Numbered from the stretch's first letter, positions 1 through 7,448 are shown. The stretch: DNA of 9,843 bases from SYAN01 sp049459795 (GCA_049459795.1 JBMUDS010000036.1:1-9843); one strand, 5' to 3'. Numbers and translations: made by a program. Notes: generated from the letters alone by a model not told the origin.

Positions 1-344
1 TTCACCTCTAAATAGAGGCCGTCGTAGTTCTCGCCTTCGAAGGCACCCACAGTGCTCCATCGGCCAGGAAGGTCTCGACCAGGCACGACGCCCTCATTTT
101 TCGAAACAACCGGACCAGTCGACCCCGTAGGAATCCATTGAAGAGGTTGTAACGCTCCGCCAACTGGTTGGACTCCGACAGATTCGATGCAGTACTCACC
201 GGCCGCTACTGAACAAGGCAAGAATGGTTCGGTAGGCAATGTGATCGCCGCGCTTGCTGAAGTCGAAGGAACCATGAGAAGAGTAGCCACTAGAGACAAC
301 ATGGCCCCGATCCATGTGAACCGAGCTCTATTGATCCTGCTCAT
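1..344 (-). CDS. Secreted Lys/Cys-tail family paralog 5, 3' end beyond window (partial)
   Basis: This reading frame is open from an ATG at 344 to the left edge and gives 114 residues. The start is well supported: AGAGAGGA lies 6 bases upstream and overlaps the stop of the preceding gene, leaving a 13-base gap. Residues 1-32 form a signal peptide: a basic N-terminus (MSRINRAR), a hydrophobic core at about 11-25, and an SASA-type cleavage site. The mature N-terminus has the family's cysteine pair (LPCS at 42-45, YCIES at 51-55) followed by a GGALQPL motif. Residues 93-111 carry LPGRW and YDGLY. Both blocks match the 629-residue paralog at 5456-7345 better than the three middle paralogs, although that protein has about 230 extra residues between them. 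It is probably a secreted or surface protein of unknown function and the last visible gene of the array. Its C-terminal tail is off the window and cannot be checked. Confidence 0.85.
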   Translation of the reverse strand, partial: MSRINRARFTWIGAMLSLVATLLMVPSTSASAAITLPTEPFLPCSVAAGEYCIESVGVQPVGGALQPLQWIPTGSTGPVVSKNEGVVPGRDLPGRWSTVGAFEGENYDGLYLEV

Positions 345-350
345 AGCGAT

Positions 351-358
351 TCCTCTCT
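351..358 (-). promoter_or_regulatory. Ribosome binding site of the partial fifth paralog
   Basis: On the minus strand AGAGAGGA lies 6 bases before the ATG at 344. It shares its first base with the TGA stop of the upstream gene, which suggests translational coupling. It is the main support for a real gene start at 344. Confidence 0.65.
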
Positions 359-2040
359 CATGCCTTCTTCTTCCATCCCTTAGGGCATTTTGCTCCACCA
401 AACTTCTTCGTGGTCTTGCCTTTCACACATGTCACAGACTTCTTCGACGGCTTTGGTGTCACCGCCGCAATCGGTGAAGTCTCAGGCGAAGGTGTTGGAG
501 TTGGACTTACCGTAGGGGTGGGAGTCGGCTCTGGCTTAGGCGGCTCTTGAGTGAGTTTGATGCGCACCGTTGGTTCAGAGTAAGTGAAGCCATTGGCAGA
601 CATGAAGAGCCAACCATTTCGTTCTCCAATCACGGTCGTCGCTACCCGATTCGAGCCATCACTACCGAAAATCTCGATCTCCGCCTTGATAGGTGCATCC
701 GTGAACTTATAAATGCATCGCGCAACTTTCGAATCGAGGAGTAAGTCATAGCTGCCGAAGTTCTCTTCACCCTTCTCGTTGTAATGTGGTGAAAGGACTT
801 TGTAATCCAATGATGAAGACTCTGGGTTGTAGATAGGCGGTCCCGCGCTATAGACCATCGAATTCGTGGTCACGATTCCAGAGACTGAAGAAGCGTTCGT
901 CGAGCAGGATTGAAGTAGACCGGGATTGACCCCTTCGCCGAACATCTGGAGAGTACGGATACTCCAGTAATCACCGGTTCCAGATGACTTGTCCTTTGTG
1001 ACGGGAAGGAAGAGGCGTGTGAGATCGAAAGATTGTGGCCCGGAGTTCCCTGGCATCATCAGTCCGCCACCAGTGTTACTGCAGTCTCCCTCTGGATTAC
1101 AAGTGAAGTTTGCATTGACGTAATCGACGAGTTCTTTGGACCAGGATGAGGATCGAATTTCTTCACGGATGAAGGGCACCTTCACGGGTCTTGCTTCGAT
1201 GGTGTATTCGTATCCACGATCTACTTTCGTGATCGTGATCTCAGGAGAATAGATACGACCATGGAACCAACCTGATAGCTCTTTAGGTACTAGAACAACC
1301 ATTCCCAATCGATAGCCCGGAGGGAATGTAGACCGCTCGTAACACCTTCCTACATCAGTCATGACACATTTGTAATCCGGACGACCATTTGCTCCAATCG
1401 TGTTCCAGCCTCTTATTTGATCATCCGGCGTACCCGCCCAGTACTCAACGGTGTTTTGAATATATGTGCCGGCCACCTCACGAACAGCTGCAATACCAAA
1501 TTCGATTTGATTGTAGACAGAATCTGTCTGATTTCCAGGAAATACAGCACCTTCTAAGCGTGCTTGAACACCGTAGGTGGAGTTTCCGCCACCGTGTACT
1601 AGACCTGGAAACTCCCAAAGTCCGCCAGTGCCGGATCCAGCAACAACTCCCCGCTCGAGATTCTCTTTGAAATCGTAACGAGCACTCGTCGAAACTGATC
1701 GTATGAACCTTGCTACTACCTTCGCTCCATCTTCACTCTCGGCATAGACCTCTTTGATACAGGCTATCGTCGCTTGATCCGAACAAGGCAATAGGAAGCT
1801 TCGAATATTCAAGTCCTTGCCAACACAATCAGGGTCGTCAAGACCATCACAGATGATGCCAAAACCAGAACGACTGTTACTTGTTCGTGCAGTGATATGA
1901 GAGAGGCTTGTCTGCAATGAATCACCTTCTGTGAGTGACATCCCGATGATCTGGTTGCTCGGAGTACTCGCTGTAGATGCGATGTGAGGGAGCAGTTGAG
2001 CCACAAGGACTACTGCTACGACCAAGAGTGTCTTCTTCAT
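358..2040 (-). CDS. Secreted Lys/Cys-tail family paralog 4 (560 aa)
   Basis: Function unknown; this is a predicted exported protein. I chose the ATG at 2040, not the in-frame ATG at 2064. It gives the classic ATGA overlap with the upstream stop and a clean signal peptide (MKKTLL..., cleavage near residue 24); the eight extra residues would merely read the upstream tail-coding DNA in another frame. Visible parts: cysteines at about 64 and 72, the family pair LLPCS/ACIKE at 83-97, a GLWEFPG...TYGV block at 139-158, a CVMTDVGRC pair near 225-233, GWFHGR...SPEI at 257-268, GIVTTNS at 388-394, and SKVARCIY...DAPIKA at 437-453. GWLFMSANGFTYSEPT at 476-491 is followed by a Pro/Thr/Ser-rich linker at about 497-532. 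The C-terminal tail (533-560) has KKSVTC, VKGK and KCPKGWKKK. The paired cysteines suggest disulfides and the linker suggests a surface-exposed stalk. It sits in a tightly coupled tandem array with close relatives on both sides. Confidence 0.9.
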   Translation of the reverse strand: MKKTLLVVAVVLVAQLLPHIASTASTPSNQIIGMSLTEGDSLQTSLSHITARTSNSRSGFGIICDGLDDPDCVGKDLNIRSFLLPCSDQATIACIKEVYAESEDGAKVVARFIRSVSTSARYDFKENLERGVVAGSGTGGLWEFPGLVHGGGNSTYGVQARLEGAVFPGNQTDSVYNQIEFGIAAVREVAGTYIQNTVEYWAGTPDDQIRGWNTIGANGRPDYKCVMTDVGRCYERSTFPPGYRLGMVVLVPKELSGWFHGRIYSPEITITKVDRGYEYTIEARPVKVPFIREEIRSSSWSKELVDYVNANFTCNPEGDCSNTGGGLMMPGNSGPQSFDLTRLFLPVTKDKSSGTGDYWSIRTLQMFGEGVNPGLLQSCSTNASSVSGIVTTNSMVYSAGPPIYNPESSSLDYKVLSPHYNEKGEENFGSYDLLLDSKVARCIYKFTDAPIKAEIEIFGSDGSNRVATTVIGERNGWLFMSANGFTYSEPTVRIKLTQEPPKPEPTPTPTVSPTPTPSPETSPIAAVTPKPSKKSVTCVKGKTTKKFGGAKCPKGWKKKA

Positions 2041-3731
2041 GCCTTCTTGTACCCCTTCGGACATTTCTTCTGATTCTTAGGAAGAACTTTCTTCTTCTCA
2101 CCCTTGATACACGTGATTGCCTTCTTCGATAAGTTCTTGGAAACGGATGAAGTGGCTTCGCTGACAGTAGGAACATTGACTGTTGGCGAAGGAGTCGGAG
2201 TCGGGGATACGACTGGTGCTGGCTTCTCTTGGTTGATCTTCACCTTTACGGTAGGTGATGAGTAAGTAAAGCCCTTGGCGGAGAGGTAGAGCCACCCATT
2301 CTTCTCTCCAACTACGGTGGTTGCGTTAACGGCTTCGCCATTCTCGTAGATCACATTAAGAGTGGCATTAATCGGCGCCTCATCGAACCCATAGATGCAA
2401 CGAGCCACATCTGATCGAATTGCAAGATCGTAGGTGCCGATTTGAACTTCACCTTTCGAGTCGTAATGAGGTGATGCAACCTTGTACAAGAGCTCTTCGT
2501 TCTGGAAGATCGGTGGAGTTGCTATATAGGCATTGGAATTAGTGGTGACAAGACCTGCCACACCGCTCGAGGCAATGCATTTCTCGTATTGTGCGTAATC
2601 CTCTAGTGATCGGAAGGACCAGGTGGACTTGTTCGCATATGCACGATCCTTCACAACCTCTAGCCAAAGCAAATACCTCTCGAAGTAGTCACTCGAAGCT
2701 GAGAAGGAGGGATTCCGCTCATCATTGACCACTTGCTGTGATCGCTCGGATGTATTGCACCCGAAGTAGCAGACTCCAGCAAACTGCTTGCCTCGGAAAT
2801 TGAATTCATTCTCGATCAATTGATTGAGGCGTGATGGCAAATCCTCATTCTTCGACCATGCTGCGACGATTGGGACCACTGTTGGCTTTCCACGAATGGT
2901 GATCTCACTCTCACCACTCTCACTCTTCTTGACATCAATGGCAGGGTCCGTAACTCGACCATAGAACCAGCCAACGAGCCTGCTATTCGTCTTCAACGCC
3001 AATTCGATCTCGGCTCCCGCGGGGAAAGGCCAGCGCACGAGGCACTCACTCATGGTATTGAAGAAGCAATCGGACTGAAATCCACGAACTCGGGAGATTG
3101 GGAAGATTCCCACATCTACGTTGACGGGTTTACGTCCAGCAGTATCAAGAAGGTAAGCGTTCATTTTCGCAACGACTAAGTACTCATCGCCACCTTGATG
3201 TGGCAAGTGGCTCATTCTCCAGATTGATGGGTAGCCGCTATCAGGTATTCCGCGAGCCTTATCGCCCGTGAAAGGCGTGAAGTAACGTTTCGCGGCTTCG
3301 ACTCCATAACCTGAAGTGTTGACCGTAACAGTCTCAACAAATTGAGCTGGGGCTAAAGAATTTGGATCCTTCCCGCCAGAAAAACGGATGAGACAGTCAC
3401 TCGTTCGCGCTTCTGAACATGGCGAGAGAGGTGTCTCAAACGAAAGATTCTCATCAGATTTACATGGTTCCACGAGTGCTGAAGTGCAAGTCACATAGGT
3501 ACGAAGTCGAGTCTCATCCCGTGGGCCAGATTCGACGTAATAAAACGCTCGTTGAAGCGTCTTCTGATCATCGAAATAAACCCCTGAATAGCCACCCGCA
3601 GAAGTCGTAGGAGGTTTCAAGATATTCAATTGCTCATCAGGGACCGTTGAAGTGGTTCCCGCGGTCGGAATCATGAGTGCCATGATGAGACTAGCTATGG
3701 TCGCGAAAAGATAAGTACGCTTCATGCTCAC
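2037..3731 (-). CDS. Secreted Lys/Cys-tail family paralog 3 (564 aa)
   Basis: Predicted exported protein of unknown function. The start is either the GTG at 3731, which overlaps the upstream stop as GTGA and has AAAGGA 5 bases before it, or the ATG two codons later at 3725, 11 bases from the same site. I favour GTG on spacing. The signal peptide covers about residues 4-27. Shared blocks, in order: cysteines at 82 and 90, the PCSEA...DCLI pair at 104-114, PSIWRMSHLP at 168-177, DCFFNTMSEC at 221-230, GWFYGRVTDPAID at 254-266, KPTVVP at 282-287, a CYFGC pair at 321-325, and GLVTTNS at 393-399. Then come DVARCIYGF...APINA at 441-456 and GEKNGWLYLSAKGFTYSSPT at 475-494. A Pro/Thr/Ser linker (about 500-535) leads to the tail (ITCIKG ... 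KKCPKGYKKA). It is closest to its two immediate neighbours, consistent with tandem duplication. The CYFGC pair has a counterpart in paralog 4 (C314/C320) but not at the same spacing. Confidence 0.9.
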   Translation of the reverse strand: MSMKRTYLFATIASLIMALMIPTAGTTSTVPDEQLNILKPPTTSAGGYSGVYFDDQKTLQRAFYYVESGPRDETRLRTYVTCTSALVEPCKSDENLSFETPLSPCSEARTSDCLIRFSGGKDPNSLAPAQFVETVTVNTSGYGVEAAKRYFTPFTGDKARGIPDSGYPSIWRMSHLPHQGGDEYLVVAKMNAYLLDTAGRKPVNVDVGIFPISRVRGFQSDCFFNTMSECLVRWPFPAGAEIELALKTNSRLVGWFYGRVTDPAIDVKKSESGESEITIRGKPTVVPIVAAWSKNEDLPSRLNQLIENEFNFRGKQFAGVCYFGCNTSERSQQVVNDERNPSFSASSDYFERYLLWLEVVKDRAYANKSTWSFRSLEDYAQYEKCIASSGVAGLVTTNSNAYIATPPIFQNEELLYKVASPHYDSKGEVQIGTYDLAIRSDVARCIYGFDEAPINATLNVIYENGEAVNATTVVGEKNGWLYLSAKGFTYSSPTVKVKINQEKPAPVVSPTPTPSPTVNVPTVSEATSSVSKNLSKKAITCIKGEKKKVLPKNQKKCPKGYKKA

Positions 3732-5329
3732 TTAAATCCTTTCGGACACTTTGTCTTACCTGCCTTGAGAGTCTTGGTTTTCGCACCTTTGACGCAGGTG
3801 ATCTTCTTGACTACTACTTTCTTGGATTCGATTTGAGGAGTCGTCGTGCTTCCAGCACTGGAATTTGTCGCAGAGGGAGTTGGATCTTGTTTGAGTTGTA
3901 CCTTGATCGTAGGAGATGAGAATCCGAATCCATATGCTCCTAAAGAGAACCAGCCATCTCGCTCTCCGGTCACTATGGTTTCGACAGTTCTTGCTCCACC
4001 TTCTGCACTCACCGACACTGTTGCCTTAATAGGCGCGTCAGTAAAACCATAAAGACAGCGAGCCACCTTTGAATCGATCACTAAGTCGTAACTTCCCGGG
4101 AAACGCTCCTTTGTTGGCGTAAGAGGAACCCCTGCGACCCGGTACTGCAATTCACTATTGATGAATGCTGGCGCTGATGGCTCATAGACCACGGCGTTCG
4201 TCGTCACGATCCCGACAACTCCCGGCGCTTCAGCAAAGCAACGTTGATTTGAGGTGCCCGCGACGGCAAAACTCCAATATGTGCGCATGGATTCGGCTTC
4301 ATCGGGGATGTACTTGCGCCATAGTTCGAAAATTGGAATGGACTTCACGTCGTCCGCAGTTGTAGTGCCGAGATATTGGGCCGATTCGTTCCAACCAAAG
4401 TATCGAATAGAGTCCACGACTTCTTTATCGCCCGTAGCAATCAATGTCTTTCCATAGACTTTTTGCACAGTTGTAGGACTACCGACTACTTCAAGTCGAC
4501 TTAGTCGCTCATTGAGCCTGACGAAATCTATTTCGGGGCTTTGTACCCTCCCATTAAGCCAGCCGCGAACCTGATTCGATACCCTCACGACGACTCCAAC
4601 TTTCACATCGTTGGAGAAATTCGTCGGATACCCGCAAATTCCGGTCTCGATCCAGATACATCCAGTCGCACCGTTAGTACCTACGATCCTTTGTCCACCA
4701 TCTCCTGAGGGGGATTCAGAGTAACTGTTCTCACGATAGTTGGAATCCTGCCTAATGACATAGGGATTGACACTTACTCTGAATTTCTGAAGATCCCCAT
4801 CAAGTTCAGCACGGTAACTAGCGTATACAGAGTAAGTGATCTCTCCGGATGCATGCGAAACGCCTGGAGCACTCCACAGTGAAGAGTTATAACCGTTTGG
4901 GATTCCCAGAGATGGATTTCCTATCGCTTTTTTACTCTTGACCATGCGATCAAATACTGCATTGACTCTCTCGCCGTTGCGCATGAAGTAGAGGCTTTCA
5001 ACGCACATAGAAGATTCATCGATGGAGCAATGCGGCAATAGCATCTCTGCGGAACCGTAACTTGCTAAACATTCAGGATCCGTAGCGGAATCACAGATGA
5101 AGTCGATGCTGTATCCAGAACTGTTTGTTGGATTGGGACGGGAACCCATTACTAGAGAAGCGCCGCTAGTAGTATCCGAGAAATCCTCAGTGAAGGTCTG
5201 ACCAACTACACCGATATTGGTCCCAGCCTCAGGAATCGTCGGCCAACTGCTTGTGGAGCCGTAGCCAAAAGAGGCATCGACCGTGACGCTAAGGAGCACC
5301 AAAGTGGCGACGAGTACTCGCTTGATCAA
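3728..5329 (-). CDS. Secreted Lys/Cys-tail family paralog 2 (533 aa)
   Basis: Predicted exported protein of unknown function. It starts at a TTG at 5329, backed by AGGAG 8 bases upstream. The first residues (MIKRVLVATLVLL...) make a signal peptide with likely cleavage after VDA at residue 19. Family blocks: FICD...DPEC at 78-87, LLPHCS...MCVES at 97-112, SSLWSAPG...TYSVYA at 149-170, GCIWIETGIC at 223-232, GWLNGRVQSPEI at 257-268, WSF at 352, GIVTTNAVVY at 373-382, DSKVARCLYGF...DAPIKA at 419-436, and GERDGWFSL...GFGFSSPT at 455-474. The linker is shorter (about 480-505, Ser/Thr-rich with little proline). The tail reads KKITCVKG ... KTKCPKGFK. This is the first gene of the coupled stretch of paralogs 2 to 5 and lies 126 bases from the preceding gene, across a strong hairpin. 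A promoter of its own in that gap is possible, but I see no convincing -35/-10 pair. Confidence 0.9.
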   Translation of the reverse strand: MIKRVLVATLVLLSVTVDASFGYGSTSSWPTIPEAGTNIGVVGQTFTEDFSDTTSGASLVMGSRPNPTNSSGYSIDFICDSATDPECLASYGSAEMLLPHCSIDESSMCVESLYFMRNGERVNAVFDRMVKSKKAIGNPSLGIPNGYNSSLWSAPGVSHASGEITYSVYASYRAELDGDLQKFRVSVNPYVIRQDSNYRENSYSESPSGDGGQRIVGTNGATGCIWIETGICGYPTNFSNDVKVGVVVRVSNQVRGWLNGRVQSPEIDFVRLNERLSRLEVVGSPTTVQKVYGKTLIATGDKEVVDSIRYFGWNESAQYLGTTTADDVKSIPIFELWRKYIPDEAESMRTYWSFAVAGTSNQRCFAEAPGVVGIVTTNAVVYEPSAPAFINSELQYRVAGVPLTPTKERFPGSYDLVIDSKVARCLYGFTDAPIKATVSVSAEGGARTVETIVTGERDGWFSLGAYGFGFSSPTIKVQLKQDPTPSATNSSAGSTTTPQIESKKVVVKKITCVKGAKTKTLKAGKTKCPKGFK

Positions 5330-5337
5330 TGTAATGG

Positions 5338-5342
5338 CTCCT
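5338..5342 (-). promoter_or_regulatory. Ribosome binding site deciding a TTG start
   Basis: AGGAG on the minus strand lies 8 bases before the TTG at 5329. The encoded peptide begins directly with a normal signal-peptide N-terminus, so TTG is the best start for paralog 2. Confidence 0.6.
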
Positions 5343-5391
5343 ATGCGATTACTTAGTGATTCATTGACTCTTCTAGGTCACGCTTTAGGGC

Positions 5392-5429
5392 GGGAACTCC
5401 CGCACGATCTCTCGTGCGGGAGTCTTCCC
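5392..5429 (-). terminator. Strong hairpin between paralogs 1 and 2; possible terminator or attenuator without U-tract
   Basis: ACTCCCGCACGA (5396-5407) and its exact reverse complement TCGTGCGGGAGT (5412-5423) enclose a 4-base loop. Alternatively an 11-base inner stem plus an outer GGGAA/TTCCC stem (5392-5396 with 5425-5429) forms with a two-base bulge. It starts about 27 bases past the stop of the 629-aa gene. In the direction of transcription it is followed by a GCC-rich stretch and not by a run of T, so it is not a canonical Rho-independent terminator. It could be a U-less actinobacterial terminator, a partial read-through element, or an mRNA-stabilising 3' structure. The structure is certain; the role is inferred. 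Confidence 0.5.
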
Positions 5430-5455
5430 ATCCCTGTCTTTCTGAGAGGAGCTAC

Positions 5456-7345
5456 CTACCCGACTAACTTGTAGCCAGTTGGGCACTTCGGAGACGTGCC
5501 GATCACTTTCTTGGTTGTCTTACCCATCTTGCAAGTGATCGTCTTCTTGGCCACAGTCTTCTTTGTTGTGGCCTTCGTCTTCGCAGGTTTGTAGTTCTTC
5601 TTCATCTTGATGGTCAACTTCGGACGCGAATATTCGAATCCGGAGACATCGATGATGATGTTGCCCTTGTTGACTGAGATGACGCTGATCGCGCCTGATG
5701 TGCCACCTTCTTCAGTAGTGACAGTGACCTGAAGTGCGGTTGCCGCATCACGTGGATTTGTGAGGCCCCAAAGAAGTTCAGCATCCTTTGTCGGGATGAC
5801 TGCCTTGTAGAAGCCCTTGTTCACAGTGACGCCATCTGGAGCGAAGTGCGGTGCAGCTGCATTCCACTCGAATGACTTCGTCTCGTCTTTCCACGTTGGA
5901 GTGGAGAGTGAGCAAACGCCATTAGTGCCGACATACATACGACCGCTCATGCCCTCTACGCCGAATCCGGCGGTGTCATTGCTGACCACGACGAGAGCTT
6001 GGAGCTGGCGGACATTTGCCTTTGCGACACCTGTCTCACCGAGGCAATCAGCTGCGGCACGGAAGAGCGGAACAGTCACTGGCTGACCCGTGATGGTCAT
6101 GAATGCATAACCACCATCTTCATCGGTGTACTTGATGTCGACATCAACGCCGATACCGACCGTCACACCAGGAACGACATTGTTGTTGGTCTGCTTCGAT
6201 CCAACACGGATCTTCGCAGTGACAACGATGTCTGGATCAAGGCTGACTGCATAAGCCTTGTTTCCGACCTGACCGGCAAGGGTGGTCTGATTCGAGGCAT
6301 TGCTGAGGGTCGGCAAGACATCCATGAAGAAGTGGTTCGTGAACTCATTGAATGCCTTCGTCTCGACATAGAGACCGTCATAACCGAGCGTTCCAAGGTT
6401 GAGCGCATCCCAACGTGGGTGTGTCCAACGTCCAGGAAGTGCACGGCCGGATTCAGCGACCGGACTTACCGCCGTTGCTGTATCTGGCGCCAATGGTGCA
6501 GTTACAGTCTCGGTATCACCTTCTGCGATCGCGGCAGTATCGGGAAGAGTCGCTGTAGTACCTGCAAGAGACCATCCATTGGTCAGGGCATTCGCTGCTA
6601 ACCATGCTGGGATGATGAACGCCTCGACTTCACCGAAAGTATTGGTTGTTGCGTTGTATGTGGTGCCACGCTTTGGACGTTGCTGTAACTCAGAGAGCTG
6701 AGTCAGGTCGACACGAGTCTCGTTCTTCATTCGATCGATCTGTCGGGTCACCTCCGCAGCAGTCTTCATGTGCCACGCCATGATCAATTCATTGTCGAGC
6801 ACGATACCCATCGATGCGGCATAGCACGCACCGAAGGTCGATTGTGACGATGAGTTGGTCTTTGGGTCATAGCACTGCATCGGATAGTCATAGAACTCGA
6901 GAGGCTTATTGATGTCCCATGTATTGGTTTGTGGATCGAACTTCGCACCTTGCTCTGGGTGATTCGGTGTCTTCCATAATGGTGTGAGATCGACGAATTG
7001 GACGGCAGGATTCAAGAGGGCATCGCGCTGGTATTGCGAGAGCCACCAATCGTTTCCTTGGACGCGACCGTTACGAACGGTGGCAATCGGTGCCCAGAAA
7101 TCTGTCGGAATGGCTTCTTGTGGGACCGCAGCACCCGAACGCACATAGGTGAGTGGAACTGCTGCTCCACCTGAGATGCTCACGGATACTGATTGGATGC
7201 AATAGACGGCCGTCGGTTGGGCGGCACATGCAGGCATCGCTGTTCGTGGCAGACGTAGCGCCGCGTTTGACGGCACTGATGTCGCGACCACGAGGCCTGC
7301 GATAAGTGCGATCCCGGTAAGGACCGCGGTGAATTTCTTCTTCAC
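5456..7345 (-). CDS. Secreted Lys/Cys-tail family paralog 1, with extra domain (629 aa)
   Basis: Predicted exported protein of unknown function and first gene of the array. I chose the GTG at 7345 over the upstream in-frame GTG at 7387: AAGGAGG sits 5 bases before it and the product starts at once with a signal peptide (VKKKF..., hydrophobic 6-22, SNA cleavage near 28). The family cysteine pair (PAC at 38-40, YCIQS at 48-52) and GGAAVPL follow. Residues about 73-300 are an insert relative to the fifth paralog. It is rich in W/Y and Q, carries a cysteine pair near 158 and 174, and ends in an Ala/Thr/Pro-rich low-complexity stretch. PGRW and YDGLY lie at 304-307 and 322-326. GQPVTVP at 420-426, a KGFYKAVIPTKDAELLWGL block near 510-528 and GFEYSRPKLTIKMKK near 569-583 align with the C-terminal core of the middle paralogs but lack their VARC cysteine. 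A lysine-rich linker, not Pro-rich, precedes the tail (TITCKMGK ... PKCPTGYK). Confidence 0.9.
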   Translation of the reverse strand: MKKKFTAVLTGIALIAGLVVATSVPSNAALRLPRTAMPACAAQPTAVYCIQSVSVSISGGAAVPLTYVRSGAAVPQEAIPTDFWAPIATVRNGRVQGNDWWLSQYQRDALLNPAVQFVDLTPLWKTPNHPEQGAKFDPQTNTWDINKPLEFYDYPMQCYDPKTNSSSQSTFGACYAASMGIVLDNELIMAWHMKTAAEVTRQIDRMKNETRVDLTQLSELQQRPKRGTTYNATTNTFGEVEAFIIPAWLAANALTNGWSLAGTTATLPDTAAIAEGDTETVTAPLAPDTATAVSPVAESGRALPGRWTHPRWDALNLGTLGYDGLYVETKAFNEFTNHFFMDVLPTLSNASNQTTLAGQVGNKAYAVSLDPDIVVTAKIRVGSKQTNNNVVPGVTVGIGVDVDIKYTDEDGGYAFMTITGQPVTVPLFRAAADCLGETGVAKANVRQLQALVVVSNDTAGFGVEGMSGRMYVGTNGVCSLSTPTWKDETKSFEWNAAAPHFAPDGVTVNKGFYKAVIPTKDAELLWGLTNPRDAATALQVTVTTEEGGTSGAISVISVNKGNIIIDVSGFEYSRPKLTIKMKKNYKPAKTKATTKKTVAKKTITCKMGKTTKKVIGTSPKCPTGYKLVG

Positions 7346-7350
7346 TTTCT

Positions 7351-7357
7351 CCTCCTT
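7351..7357 (-). promoter_or_regulatory. Ribosome binding site deciding the GTG start of paralog 1
   Basis: AAGGAGG on the minus strand ends 5 bases before the GTG at 7345, a near-perfect match to the anti-Shine-Dalgarno sequence. It rules in 7345 and makes the longer form starting at 7387 unlikely. Confidence 0.8.
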
Positions 7358-7403
7358 GGAATCCCGCGAGGATGAAAGCCATCCCACGAGGTCGAGAACA
7401 GGG

Positions 7404-7422
7404 GTCAGGGATGTCCCCCGAC
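7404..7422 (-). other. Small hairpin in the leader of the array
   Basis: GTCGGGG and CCCTGAC (minus strand) can pair over 7 positions, one of them a G-T wobble, around a 5-base loop, within the presumed untranslated leader of paralog 1. It could be a minor leader structure. No riboswitch class is recognisable. Confidence 0.25.
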
Positions 7423-7448
7423 GGAATACACACCGCTATTCAGAGGAG

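Noticed and set aside
445..552. Pro/Thr-coding repeats as a DNA microsatellite or CRISPR-like repeat
   Set aside because: The short GGAGTCGG-like repeats simply encode the Pro/Thr/Ser linker of the paralog; there are no spaced direct repeats of constant length.
2041..2064. Upstream ATG at 2064 as start of the 560-aa paralog
   Set aside because: It would add eight residues before the signal peptide, encoded by the previous gene's tail, and loses the ATGA overlap; the ATG at 2040 is the better start.
5999..6601. A 200-codon plus-strand frame opposite the 629-aa paralog
   Set aside because: It is antisense to a gene with a clear signal peptide and family motifs, shows no recognisable protein features and has no convincing ribosome binding site; it is an ordinary opposite-strand shadow.
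7346..7387. Upstream GTG at 7387 as start of the 629-aa paralog
   Set aside because: It would place 14 charged and polar residues before the signal peptide and put the strong AAGGAGG site inside the gene.
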